DNA of 64,000 nucleotides from Ananas comosus (taxonomy: Eukaryota; Streptophyta; Magnoliopsida; Poales; Bromeliaceae), in NCBI RefSeq assembly GCF_001540865.1, contig NC_033629.1:10165873-10229872 (forward strand), read 5' to 3'. The notes under the pieces were generated by a model, which saw nothing but the letters and a program-made list of their open reading frames with translations, was not told where the DNA came from and did not search any database. The position numbers and the translations under genes were made by a program. Position 1 is the first letter of the stretch, and the number at the start of each line of letters is the position of its first letter. Positions 1 through 11,200 of the stretch are shown here, in pieces.

Positions 1-2914
1 AGATGTCTCTCTTATGTTCTTCGAAGTGTAAAATCTGAAGGCCTTGAGAAATAAAATCAAGAACACAGCGGGGTCGGTGCTTGGATCTCACAACTACCGC
101 TAAATCATCCTCTTCAAGCAAATTTTGCAGATCTGCTCTCACATCTGAGCCATTAATAACATGACACTGCAACATAAACTCTAGTCATTGACTTGATTAA
201 TATTGCTTCCAGGAAAGAATATCTAATTAGTTACAATGAACAGACAGATTAATTTCTAAAGAAGAGAAGCAAATGAAAGAGGAAGAGAAGTGCAAAATTT
301 CTGACATAGCTCAGGCTTTTCATAGCAAATTTATTCTGAATCTTAGTTCCAAAATCCAATTAATATTAAGCTAAATTTATGGATGCACATTTTGAATTCG
401 AATTTCATTTACTTCCACTGTAGAGGAAAATACTAAAAATTCTAAACAAAATCAAAGCCAGTTTTTACCCATCAGTCAAGGAAAAAGAAGAATCAAATTT
501 CTCCATCATAGGACTTCATGAGCATAAAATTTTCTTCCATTGTGTCCATCTTGGTAATAATAGAAAAGCAGAGTCGTAGCATAATTTTGGAGGGTATATA
601 TTATTGAACAACTACTACAATAGTTTTTCTACTCAAGAAGTAGAAGCCGAGCATTCGGGAAACAAGAAGTTTGCTAGGGCTTCTGGCCGTGAAAAAGAAG
701 CAGAGATGAGCTTCAAGGCTATAGAAGCAGAATTTACAGCTTGAAGCTTCTACTTTTAGTTGCAGAGTGCAACTACTAGAAAGTATTTAATGAAAAAGCT
801 TTTATTGCTTCTTTGAATAGCTCTACTCAAATAATCATAGCATAATTTGCGAGGTGATAGAACCTTGTAGCATTAGTATTGCAAGAAGAACAATGTTCAA
901 AAAAAAAAAAAAAAAAAAAAATTGAGATTCGAAAGCATGCAATCTCTTTGGATCATAACGAGTAAATCTTCCCCTCATTACCTTTAGAGCAACAGGAAAC
1001 GCCATAATGTAGTTCAAGATCGCCCGCCTGATGCCATCCCTTTCCTTCGCTGACATCACCAACCCCGCTAGCTCATTGGCTCCTGCAATCACTTGCATCC
1101 ACACCTTCCTCCCCTCCTGGTGTTGAATATATAAAAATATTAAAAACATTGTTCTTCAGTAGCTCAAGCTTTTGAGAATCTGCTGTTTCATACCGTAATG
1201 AACCAGAAAGTCCTGTGAGCCCAAATGCGAGGGGGATGTAAAGTACAACAAATTTGTTCCCTGAATTTTGGTTATATATCTTTCTAGTCCTCGAAATTTC
1301 AAAAAAAATAATTTCGTCCTTGAAATTTGCCTAATTTCAACTTCATCCTCATCATTTATATTTGGTCCCTGAGTTTCGTAATAAATTTCAATATCATCCC
1401 TAAATTTGCACTTGACTTCAATTTGTCCTCAACATTTAAACTTTAACATAGTAAAATCTAAAAAGTTGCCAGCTTTTTCATCCATGAAATGTTGAAATAT
1501 ATGTAGGGAGCTTACTATACTACAACTCATTTTGAAACAGCTCTCTTACTTTTGGCAGTTTTGAGTTTACTACCCAACATTTCAAGTCATTTGATTTCAG
1601 CTATTGACGGCTATTTTGCTACCAAATTCAAATGCACTGCTTGCTCTAATTGAATTGTACTCCGTAAATCATATGAGATATTCTAAACAAGTTTAATAAG
1701 ATAAATAATGAGCCTGAATTTTATACCAAAAAAATGATTGAATGGTTCAAATCATATGAATTAAAATGGTAGATGGCAAAATCAAAATTTTGAAAGGCTA
1801 GATACTTGTTTCAAAATGGGTCACAGTTCCATAAAGCTCCATACATTTTTACGTCCATTAAACTAATCGAAGTAATTAATTGTGCACCAGGACACTTCTT
1901 GGACTAAATCTTTACAATTAAAACTAGTTAGAAATGTAGAGAACTAACTACCTGATCTATGACCCATTTTGATCCAACTACGCAACCATAAAAAATTTTG
2001 GTTTTGCTACCTAATCTTTGAATTCATTTGATTTGAGCCATTTAATGACTCTCACACTTCAAAATTTGAATGCGTGGTTTACTTTTACAGGGGTCGATTA
2101 GCATAGTTCACACAAGTCATGCGGCTACAATTCCATTAATGTAAATATTGGGCCAAAATTTTGTACCGGAAGAACCATCAATTAAGTGCCACAATCAAAA
2201 TTTTAAGAGGTTGGGTAGTTGAATCAATACAGACCCAAATTCAGGCGAAGTTTTATACATTTTTACCTAAAAAACTACAAGGACAAAATTCAGTTTAAGA
2301 TCAAACATGACAAAATTAGTAATCAAACCTAGAAAGTGATAAAAAACACAATTTTGAGAGGTGATCTTTGTTCTTCCACACCTGGAACCTAGAGTAGGAG
2401 GCCTCTGTCCGGAACACGAGCAGGAGCGCAAGCGCGGGGGCCGTGAGCTGGTAGGGCAGCGACGAAGCCCTGAGGACGGGGAACACTCCCCCGGGGAGCC
2501 ACCCGGCCGAGGCAGCGTAGTTGTAGATGGCGATGGCGGCGGCGACGGCGGTGAGGGCGAAGACGGGGGGGATGAGGGAGAGGATGACGCGCGAGGAGAG
2601 GCTGGAGAGGAGGTGGCGGAGGTGGCGGCGCGAGGAGCGGTGGTGGCGCCAGTCGCCGGCGGTGTAGAGCGGGCGTCGGCCCAGTCTGGGACGGCGCCGA
2701 GGAGGGAGCCGAGGGAAATGGGATTCGGATTAGGGTTAGGGTTAGGGTTGGGGTTGGGGCTAGGGTTAGGGTTGGAGGGGGAGCAACGGACGGGGGAGAA
2801 GAAGAAGAAGTAGGGTTTAGCAGGGGCGGTGCGGCGAGAGGGGAGAGGGAAGGAGGGGTGGGGTTTGGGGGAGTTTTTTGGGTGGAATTGCGCGGCGAGT
2901 GGGGGCTTGGCCAT
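1..2914 (-). CDS. VCCN1/bestrophin-like chloride channel, chloroplastic (5' part, frame-broken)
   Basis: Member of the plant bestrophin-like family (VCCN1 type), thylakoid voltage-dependent chloride channels that adjust proton motive force in changing light. Three exons are visible: 2382-2914, 982-1116 and 1-166; the third runs off the left edge. The proposed start at 2914 (MAKPPLAAQF) opens a Ser/Pro-rich, plastid-transit-like N-terminus with an Asn-Pro repeat. The core shows LYTAGDWRHHRSS, RVILSLIPPVF, ASSLPYQLTAPALALLLVFR and TEASYSRFQ, then EGRKVWMQVIAGANELAG, LNYIMAFPVALK and CHVINGSDV, all family hallmarks. All visible junctions are GT..AG with matching phase. Odd point: the conserved PDWADA stretch (ending near 2672) and the following RPLYTAG stretch lie in different frames, with about 9-10 family residues missing between them, so exon 1 does not read through as given. 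Family identity is firm; whether the gene works is open. Confidence 0.88.
1500..2245. repeat. Two related ~340-bp MITE-like repeats in intron 1 of the channel gene
   Basis: Two back-to-back units (about 1500-1870 and 1920-2245) share inward-facing ends of the type 'cattttgatccaactac' and 'gttgaatcaatacagacc', with inner words such as 'aaaattttgg' and 'atttgatttgagcc'. Similar units recur near 46150-46480 and 58060-58350, so this is a dispersed non-coding family. No coding capacity is seen. The preceding 1200-1500 holds another AT-rich repeat with 'gtcctcgaaatttc' words. Confidence 0.5.
2729..2778. repeat. GGGTTA/GGGTTG hexamer tandem repeat inside a coding exon
   Basis: About eight copies of a degenerate hexamer (GGGTTA, GGGTTG, GGGCTA) lie within exon 1 of the chloride-channel gene. 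On the minus strand they encode alternating Asn-Pro in the predicted transit region. The period is six, unlike the seven-base plant telomere unit. Confidence 0.85.
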
Positions 2915-3990
2915 TGTGTGGGGGGACGTTTTGGGGTGTATTTTGGGTGCCGCGGAAGGAGAGAGAAAGAGGAGGAGGAGCCGAGGAGGAGGTAGGGTTA
3001 CGGAGAGCTCGCTGTGTTGTGTCTTGAGTGCCGCGCGAAGGTTTTCTGGGAGGGAGGAGTCAGTTTTGCGAAGGAGGATGCCGCACGTGGATCCAGTTGA
3101 TTGGGTGTAAATGTGTGGGCCAGGTTGTGGGGAATATACCATGCAAAAATATCGGACGAACTTTGAGACGTGGGTACAGGGATGCATCACATATGCATGC
3201 AATCTGTAAAGTCCGTGTGGCGTCCACCTTCTTTTACAGAAAAAAAAGAAAAAAAGAAAAAAAAAAAAGTGTGAGTTTATTTATTTAGATCGAAATTTGG
3301 AATCGAATTCATAAGTTCGTGCAACTCGAGATTACTGGTATTTGAATGTAATGTTGATCTCCGACTTTCGTAGGTTTCACACGGCCTGCATGTGTGAGAC
3401 AGTCTCATGAGACAGTGAGTCCCGCATAGGCACGAATATGTGACTACTGTGTGATCGTCACAACTGAAGTCGAATTTTGTCGTACGGAAGGAACTTGCCG
3501 TCTTCCATAATGTGGAGCTCCATATTAACAAAAACACTTCCAAGTCCGCCTTTCATTTTGCTTGCTTTAATAATAAAATTAAGTTGTGAGGAAAAAGACG
3601 AAAAGCTTTTTTGAGAAAATCATCGGATTGTATTGTATTTTTTTTTAAAAAAAAGAGAGAGAAGAAAGAGAGAATTACAATGTCCAAGATTTAAGAATTT
3701 CGAATGGTTCGAGGAATGCCACCGTATATAGGTCTTCCGTTATCCAAGCATATAATTAGAAGGTCGCCAAAAATTATCGCTAACTATATATATACTATAT
3801 ATATACTACTATATATACTATACTACTACTAATATATCATACTACTAATATATATACATATCGTAAACAGGCCAAAAAAGAAAGGCAGCATTATTACCTA
3901 TCATTTATCACCTACCTCTATTAAATAAGCATTTTGAAACTTTAATAGCAGCCAAAAATCCTCCCATTCATGCTGGCCTCTCAGTATAGC
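2915..3990. other. Upstream region of the channel gene; no gene recognised
   Basis: The first 200 bases are GC/GA-rich and would be promoter and 5' leader of the minus-strand chloride-channel gene. The rest is AT-rich, with a TATA-type microsatellite at about 3785-3860. Short open frames here show no recognisable protein features. Confidence 0.5.
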
Positions 3991-3999
3991 TCCTGAGTT

Positions 4000-4497
4000 T
4001 TTTAAAGTATGAAAGTTTTCGTGTTTGTAAATTATTTTTGATATTGGGATCCGATTCGACGATCGATTTGTTAGGTATGATCTATATTATTATAAGTATT
4101 TAGAAATCAAATTTTATAATTTTTTGGTTTCGTTTGTCTAGTGAATAAGTAGTCTTAAAATGAACAACTGAAAATAAAAATCTTATAAAAAATAGTGATA
4201 AAAAACTAAAATTTTAAATTGAAAATATTATTCTTGCTCTTGATGTTAAGTAGAATTTTAATTTGGATTCTTCTACACCATTAAACTTACAAACGTGCCA
4301 TATCAGCCGTTAAAATAGTTATTTTTAAGACCCTGTAATCACTTGATAAATAGTGTCGAAAAATTATAAAATTTAATTTCTAAATAATTCTAATAGCGTA
4401 ATTCATACTTAACAGAACTGATAGTCGAATCGAATATCCTATCATCGAAAACAACTTACAACTACAAAGACCTTCGTGGTTTCGAAAACGTAGAAGA
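4000..4497. mobile_element. Foldback MITE with ~190-bp inverted arms
   Basis: The left arm (from 'gaaagttttcgtgtttg') and the right arm (ending 'cgtggtttcgaaaacg') are imperfect reverse complements over roughly 190 bases, including 'gattcgacgatcg' against 'gactatcagttctg' and a shared 'aaattttataattttt' block. There is no coding capacity. A related half-element with 'cgaatcgtcgatcgg' and 'gactgaaaataaaaatctta' lies at about 16680-16980. Target duplication was not resolved. Confidence 0.55.
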
Positions 4498-5188
4498 CGT
4501 AATCTTAAAAATCAGTACCCAACCTAATATTTGTATCAAAATTTCTAGACATCAAATGTATTGGTAGAGCTCAAATTAGAAACAAAGAAACAAAGAACTG
4601 CAAAGAACAAATTAGAAAAAATAAAAATAAAACAAAAAATTTGTGCACTACTTGTTAGATTGTGGATGAAAATTTGACCAAATCTTGACAAAAGGAAAGA
4701 GATCATCGAGCTTTAATTAGTTTCATCTAAGTTATTGAACTTTAGATCTATTCTAATTGGAGTAATTCTCAATATTTAACTAAGTTTTCAAAAGGAATAA
4801 TGAGAATAAGAGCCGATTCAAAAATTAAAAAAAATATTTGGTTAATGGTCGATTTAACAGTACATCATTGTAAGACTGATATTGTTAAATTAAGCACATG
4901 AAACAACTGTAATCTCCAAAAATTTATGTTAGTTGAGAATCATATTTTTAATATTTATATTCAAATACTTCTTATCATGTCTGAACTCAAGACATTTTTA
5001 TAAGCTTAGGAGGTAAAATTAAATTAGAGCAGAGGAAATTAATAAATTAAATAATGCTGGGCTTTGCTGGACACAAACTCAGAATCTCCTGTTGTGATAC
5101 CATATAAAATTATATAATATAACCGATTTCCACCAATACCTTAAGTTTTTTGACAACAATAATTATTTCATATAATTTTAATCAATTA

Positions 5189-5480
5189 TCTATTACTATA
5201 TACTAAAGTCTGTGAATGTAGGTTACTGTGTTGCCACGTGTCGGCGGGCTACTTTCGGTGTATCTGGTGCAACATAAATCGTTGTGTGTGGACATATGTA
5301 TGGTCCATGCATGGGTAGGTCTTCGGTGCATCTGTTCTATATAATCAGACTTCTGCAACTGTACTGCCACGTGTCGGGCTGCTTTCGCTGCTCCTGGCGC
5401 ACCATAGACTGTTGATTGTCGACATATGTATGGTCCATGGGGGATCTTTGGTGCACATGTTCTATGTATATCTTATACTA
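5189..5480 (+). mobile_element. Helitron-type 5' terminus followed by a G-box-containing tandem duplication
   Basis: TCTATTACTATATACTAAAG at 5189 matches the 5' terminus of the complete Helitron at 35616, and is preceded by A as expected for insertion between A and T. Downstream, about 5231-5345 and 5361-5470 are two diverged copies of one segment, each with 'tgccacgtgtcgg' and 'gacatatgtatggtccatg'. I found no matching 3' hairpin/CTAG end nearby, so the element is truncated or its end has decayed. Confidence 0.45.
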
Positions 5481-7408
5481 TTTTATTTGACAGAACGCCA
5501 GTACACGTGGCGTGTGGACATTGTCCTATTCCACATGGGAGTTATGGATGTTGTGGGGCTCACAAACATCTCCTCCTTTCTTCACTATTCCTTCCCCCTA
5601 AACCTACTCTAGCCCAAAAGGACTTTCCAAGATTTGAGAAAATTATTTACATATTTTAGAAGATACATGAAAGGATCACTAGAGATTTAGATCGGATGGG
5701 ATGGTTTGCTCAGAGCAAAATCAGATCTATCTTAGCTCTCCTCAGATTGATCTTTTTTTCTTTTCTTTTTTTTTTGTTGGTTCCCAGCTTTTGTTTTTCT
5801 AGCTGCTGCTACTTAGATCCGGAGAACATAATTAAATTCGTATTCTTTTAATTGTTGATTTGTACTCATCAATGCTACACTGTTTGGTCTTTAACTTTAT
5901 AATATCTCATTGGGATCGATTGAGAGAAAAGAGAAAGCTTCTCTTTGTTATTTTAGTTGTTCTTCCTGATGTCTCATTAGTCTCATTTTATTTAATTTTA
6001 GTTCTTTATGTCTTCAACTCATATTTCTTTGTTCTTTAATCTAATTTTACAAGTTTATGGCTTTCTCATTCAATTCCCCTCTATGGGTCTCTTTGAGGTG
6101 ATTGCCGAAACTACAAAAGAGAAGCAATTTTGGATACAAAAGAAAAGTAATTTTGGGTGGCCTCATTGAGTGCATTGAGACCCATTTACTTCAACTGAGA
6201 TTATTGGATGGGACTTTTGTCTCAGTCTCATTTTTCTTTTTTTTCATTCATGTGGATTAGAAAAAGAAATATATGCCCAATTCTATTCTCCTATCTTTCC
6301 TTAAGAACTTCTTTAAGCGTTGCATTATTGTTAGTTTAATTTATCACACCATGATTTCTAGGCTCTTCTTAATAAATATTTTTTTTGGGGTACTATGTCT
6401 TCTATTATTTGTATTTGTTTTTGTTTTTGACCTCCCCTTGCTATTGTTTTTAGTGTATATTTTTGGCTATTCCTCACATATTTGTTGCTTGCTATGATGA
6501 GAAAAGAATAAAAAAAAAAAAGAAGATAAAAACATTGGGTAGCCTACATAGTTGGCATCCATTAGATGATTTCCTTGGCCTGCTAAACAATAACCGAAGC
6601 TAAAAGAGTTTTACATTGCATTTGCAGTGAAAGGGTTTTATATTGCGTTTACAACATATGTAATAATAGTTCACAACACTTTGGTTCAATGTTAGCTTTG
6701 TTCTTGAGTTTTGTTCCCAGATTTCATTATTGCTGAGTAGAGCTGCGTTCGGTTCGGGTATAAGTAAGAACTGCTAGTTACTGGGATAGGTACAAGTTCA
6801 GGTATAAGCAGGAACTAGACTAACTTTGCGTTTGGATGAAAATTGGGTTGTTCCTAGGAATAAGATAAATAGTGTTTGGATGGTTAGATTGGAATAAGAG
6901 GAATAAGAGTTATAATTTGAATTAAAATTATATTATGTAATTAATCATAAATAATAAATTAATTAATTATTTAATTATTAAAGCAATAAATAATGATTTA
7001 AATATATTAATTAGATTAATTAATAATTTACTGACATTAAAATTAAATTTAGATTTCAAGATTCTCATCAAGAAACAAGTTTGTTCCAGGAAACGGGTGA
7101 AACAACAGTTTCAGCCTTATATCAGCTTGTTTCAAAAACTTAAAAATTACTGTTTTCGGGAACCAAACATACTGTTTGGAAACAAAGGGGGGAACAAGGG
7201 CTTATTCCCCCCCTTGTTCCCGAACCAAACACTACCTAGTATAAGTTTGTACTTTCCCACTTGAGATCATGTTGTTTTACACAATGATTTATATTTAATC
7301 TATGTTATACTGTCTGGTTTATAACTTTGTAATTTCTCATTGGGGTTATCTTTGTTATTTGTAGCTCTTTTTCTGATATTCTCCATAGTTTCATCCTATT
7401 TAAGTGTA
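5481..7408. other. AT-rich spacer with a hAT-like MITE remnant near 6745-7238
   Basis: No gene recognised. The stretch 6745-7238 begins 'gcgttcggttcggg' and ends 'cccgaaccaaacac', inverted ends typical of small hAT-like MITEs, around an AT-rich core. The remainder is T-rich spacer; its open frames (such as 6273-6497) are hydrophobic low-complexity translations of T-runs. Confidence 0.4.
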
Positions 7409-7423
7409 GTCTTCGTAAATTCT

Positions 7424-7578
7424 TTTTTTTTTTGAGAGATAGGTAGCACGCTACCTGTTTCGTTTACTTCATTTAAAAATAAATTTAGCTGGAAATATGA
7501 ATCAAATAGGATTCAAACTTGAGACCTCGGGTACCAATCATCAAGCCCTTTGCCACTTGCTCTAGGGACGGTCGGTAT
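7424..7578 (-). mobile_element. tRNA-type SINE, minus strand, with 15-bp target duplication
   Basis: Read on the minus strand, it has a tRNA-like head with a B-box-like AAGTTTGAATCC, a body, and a tail with the hairpin AGGTAGC-GT-GCTACCT followed by TCTCA and a poly(A) run. Direct repeats flank it: 7409-7423 (gtcttcgtaaattct) and 7579-7593 (gtcttcttaaattct), one mismatch. The 3' hairpin is the same as that ending the LINE fragment at 51579-52010, suggesting that LINE's reverse transcriptase mobilises this SINE. Confidence 0.8.
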
Positions 7579-7858
7579 GTCTTCTTAAATTCTAACAACA
7601 ACATTGTTAAAATTAAATGCAAATTTACTTATGATGTAAAATTAATCATAAGTTATTTAACCGTGGCGAATGCGGGTTCTATGCTAGTTTTTGATATTAA
7701 AGGAGGGTTTGAGGGTCTTAAAGTGACAAGTCCCCGGAAGCCCTTTGCCACATGCTAGTTTTTTTTTTTTTTTGTTTTTTAAAAAAGGAAAAATAAAAAC
7801 TTTTCACTTTTCACCTCGCCCTGTCGGCTGTCGGTGTCGGCTTTCCTCGAGAGGATCG

Positions 7859-8225
7859 ATGTGGCGTTTGTTGGGCAGGAGGGGGCCGTCTGGCTACTCA
7901 TCCTCATCTACGGCGGAGGAGGTGACGGAGGGAATCGACGGCTCCGGACTCACCGCCATCGTCACAGGTCCACTCTCATCTCCTCATCTCACTAAATCAT
8001 TATACCCAGGTTATAATTTTTTCTTTTTTTGTATAAATTTTAAAATATATGTATATAAAAACTAATTTATCTGTTCAAATCAACCGTTCAATTCAAAATT
8101 ATATCCAGTCTTCCCAGATGCGCTCTGACGGTCATGTGGCAAATTATCTCCAGTCTTCTCATCTATTACTTATTTAGATTCGCTATTTTCTCAAAACGGT
8201 AAATTATTCACTGCTTTCATCTTAC

Positions 8226-8264
<39 letters not shown>

Positions 8265-11200
8265 ACATTAAACACTGAAAATAACTTTAATGTTTTGAAA
8301 AAAACGGTGAACGATTTGCCATATTTAGACAGCGGTAATTCATTCACTGTATAGATTTAATTTTATAAATAAATTTTTTGAAGAAGAACTATTTTTATAA
8401 TCGTAATATTTTTTTAAGCCTATTAATAAAAAAAATTCTTTATATCACCTCTGAACTCACAAGTTTGGTGTTATTAGAAATCTTAACAAGGTTTTTTGTT
8501 TTTTTAAGTTTTGTGAAAGTCACGAAGTTCAGCACGGTGAGACACGAAGTTCAGCAGGGTGAGCAGATGATGGGGACAAATTAATGCATGTGTTTAATTA
8601 TAATTTGATGTAACATTTAGATTGAATGATCAATTGGAAAAAAATTGATTGTCTAGGGAGTAAAATTTGAACTTCTTAATCTCCAGGTGTGGATTTGCAA
8701 TCAGGCAAAGTTCATATGGGTCTTTGTAACCTTTTCTCTTTACCCGCTCTTTGCTGTTATGTTTGTGGAAGAGGATGGTGGATTGATGGATTAGGATGTG
8801 CAAATTGCAACACCTGAGTTCTTTTTGTTTTTTGATTTGTTTATGTTTGGATTTGTTGAGTGCATTTAAGTTGTAAACTGTTCCATTTCTTTAGTTGTTT
8901 GGATTAAGGATTAAAGTGCCCATCGACACGGGCCGTATCCACAGTGCCGTATCGTGCCAACAAAATATCAGCACGATACAGCCGCTGACACAATTCAAAA
9001 CCCTTTATTCTTGAAATTAGTGAGTAATTTTCTCAATAAAATTCAAAAGATTTGATAAAAATATATAATAAATAATTGTCATATGTTGTTGTTAAAAAAA
9101 TAAATATTTCGTGCCATTACATATCGGCGCACATATATTTTTGGTGACCGGCACGCATCGGCACGGCCCAGCACACACCGCGCTGTACCATGCCGGCAAG
9201 TTTCTGGCACAACCTCGTGCCACGACAACTTAAATCCTTGGTTTGGATATGACTGGTTTTGTAGGAAATAGTGATTAACTATTGATTTTGGAAGTTGGAA
9301 AGATTTTTCTCAAAAAAAAGAAGAAGAAGAAGAAGAAGTTGGAAAGATCTCTTTGGTTTTACTGGAATCGTGTTATTTTCTGTTGTCCTACTAATCTTGA
9401 GATTCATGCTGTTTTGTTTGGTGAACACTAAGCTCTGTTTTCTTCTGATTCTGATTTTAATTTCATTGTTTTGTGAAAGTGATGCTTTATGTTGTTGTTG
9501 CCTTGCATTCTCTTAAGGTTTTGTTTCTTTATGGTTATACATCATCAATAGTCCATGAATTTTTTCCATTAAAATTTGCTTTAGTTTTTGGCCTCTAAGG
9601 GTTCGACTTCTTGAAGTTATCTAAGTGCTTCAATTGTAGTCCTTCCCATAAACCTTTGTTGGTGGCACTAATTGACGGGAAATCAATTTCTAGGATAGCA
9701 GTTTTTGTGAATTAGGAAATTCAAAATTTCATGTTTATTTGAGGCTCTGCAGTATCCCCATTTTAACCATTCTTTTGCGGTTTGTTCTTCCCCCTCATTT
9801 AATCAATGAAATCATGTACTTCTCTTTCTCTAATCTCTACTCTTTTTATCATCTTATGGTTTTTATGAATGACCAGTATAACATGATCATAATTTTTATG
9901 CTCTAGTTTGGCTTGTACAATTTATGAGTACTTCATGCGAAATAACTTCATTTTAAGGCTTAGTGGTATGTTAGTCTTACCCAGTGGCGACTTTTCTATT
10001 TGTGCTTTGTCTAATAAGCTATGATGAAGTTGGAAAAGTTCTCAATACTTGATATTTATTGTTCCAAAAGCTTTTAGAGTAAAATATTATGTGCTCCTTT
10101 TTAGCAACATGAAACTTCCTATGAGTTTGGAATATGTCTGTTTTGATAGTTAGAATGAGTAGAAGTTAACTATTCAAATTATAGTTGTGTTTCAACTCTG
10201 AAATTCATCTACTTAAATGAACTTTGGTGTAATGGAGTTGTCAAATGATTCAGCATATCAGTTTATTTTTCAACAAAATGTTCTTTCTTTAACAAGTTAA
10301 AAAATTCGAACTATAAGAGTAAAATACTTTTTCTGTGCCATTTCTACATTTGTTTATTTTATGGCTAATCGTTTGATAAATTCTCTATTTTTTTGTGTCA
10401 ATTTTACCTGTTAGTGCATACATATAGTGGTATGGTCTACGCCCTTTAGCTTGCTCATTTTCTATTTAATTTATCTAATTTTCAAGTTCCATTTATTAGT
10501 TCTTCTTCATTTTCCTTCCCCAACTTATATGTCTATTTATATTATATTTTATTTTTAGTAGTACTTCTAATTAAATAATTTGTTTAGGTGCATCAAGTGG
10601 AATTGGTGCCGAAACATGTAGGGTTCTTGCATTACGTGGTGTACATGTAATAATGGGGGTGAGGAACGCATCAGCCGGTGCATGTGTGAAAGCAGTAATA
10701 ATAAAAGAAATTCCCAATGCTAAAGTTGATGTCATGGTTTTAGACCTCAGTTCAATGTCATCGATAAGAAATTTTGCGGAGAACTTCAACTCGCAAAATC
10801 TTCCATTGAATATCCTTATGTAAGATTTGTTGAATCTTGAAATTTCGGAAAGCTCTTACCTTTGATTTCTCTTTTGCATTTAGTTAACTGGTCATATCTG
10901 GCCTAGCTTGTGAAATAGCTTCTCTCCTCTAAGAAGCAGTAGTTAGGTGTTTAACAAACAAAATATTTGGAGCTTTTGCTGTTTCAGAAGCAGCAGTTAG
11001 GTGTTTAGCAAACAAAATACTTAGAGCTTTTGCTGTTTCAGAAGCAGCAGTTAAGTGTTTAGCAAACAAAATACTTAGAGCTTTTGCTGTTTCAGAAAGC
11101 TGAGATGAGCTTATTGGACCTAAAATTAGAAGCTCCAATATGAAGCTTCTACTATTGCTACAACGAAAAGCTATTGAAGACTTCAATAAAATATGTTAGT

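Noticed and set aside
2729..2778. Interstitial telomere
   Set aside because: Plant telomeres are seven-base TTTAGGG; this is a degenerate hexamer inside a coding exon.
2267..3202. 311-codon minus-strand open frame
   Set aside because: Only its first part (from 2914) is coding. After about 2672 the true channel frame is another one, so the Ser/Thr/Pro-rich tail is an out-of-frame reading.
2361..3288. Plus-strand GC-rich frames with a Gly-Leu repeat
   Set aside because: Antisense shadows of the channel exon and its leader.
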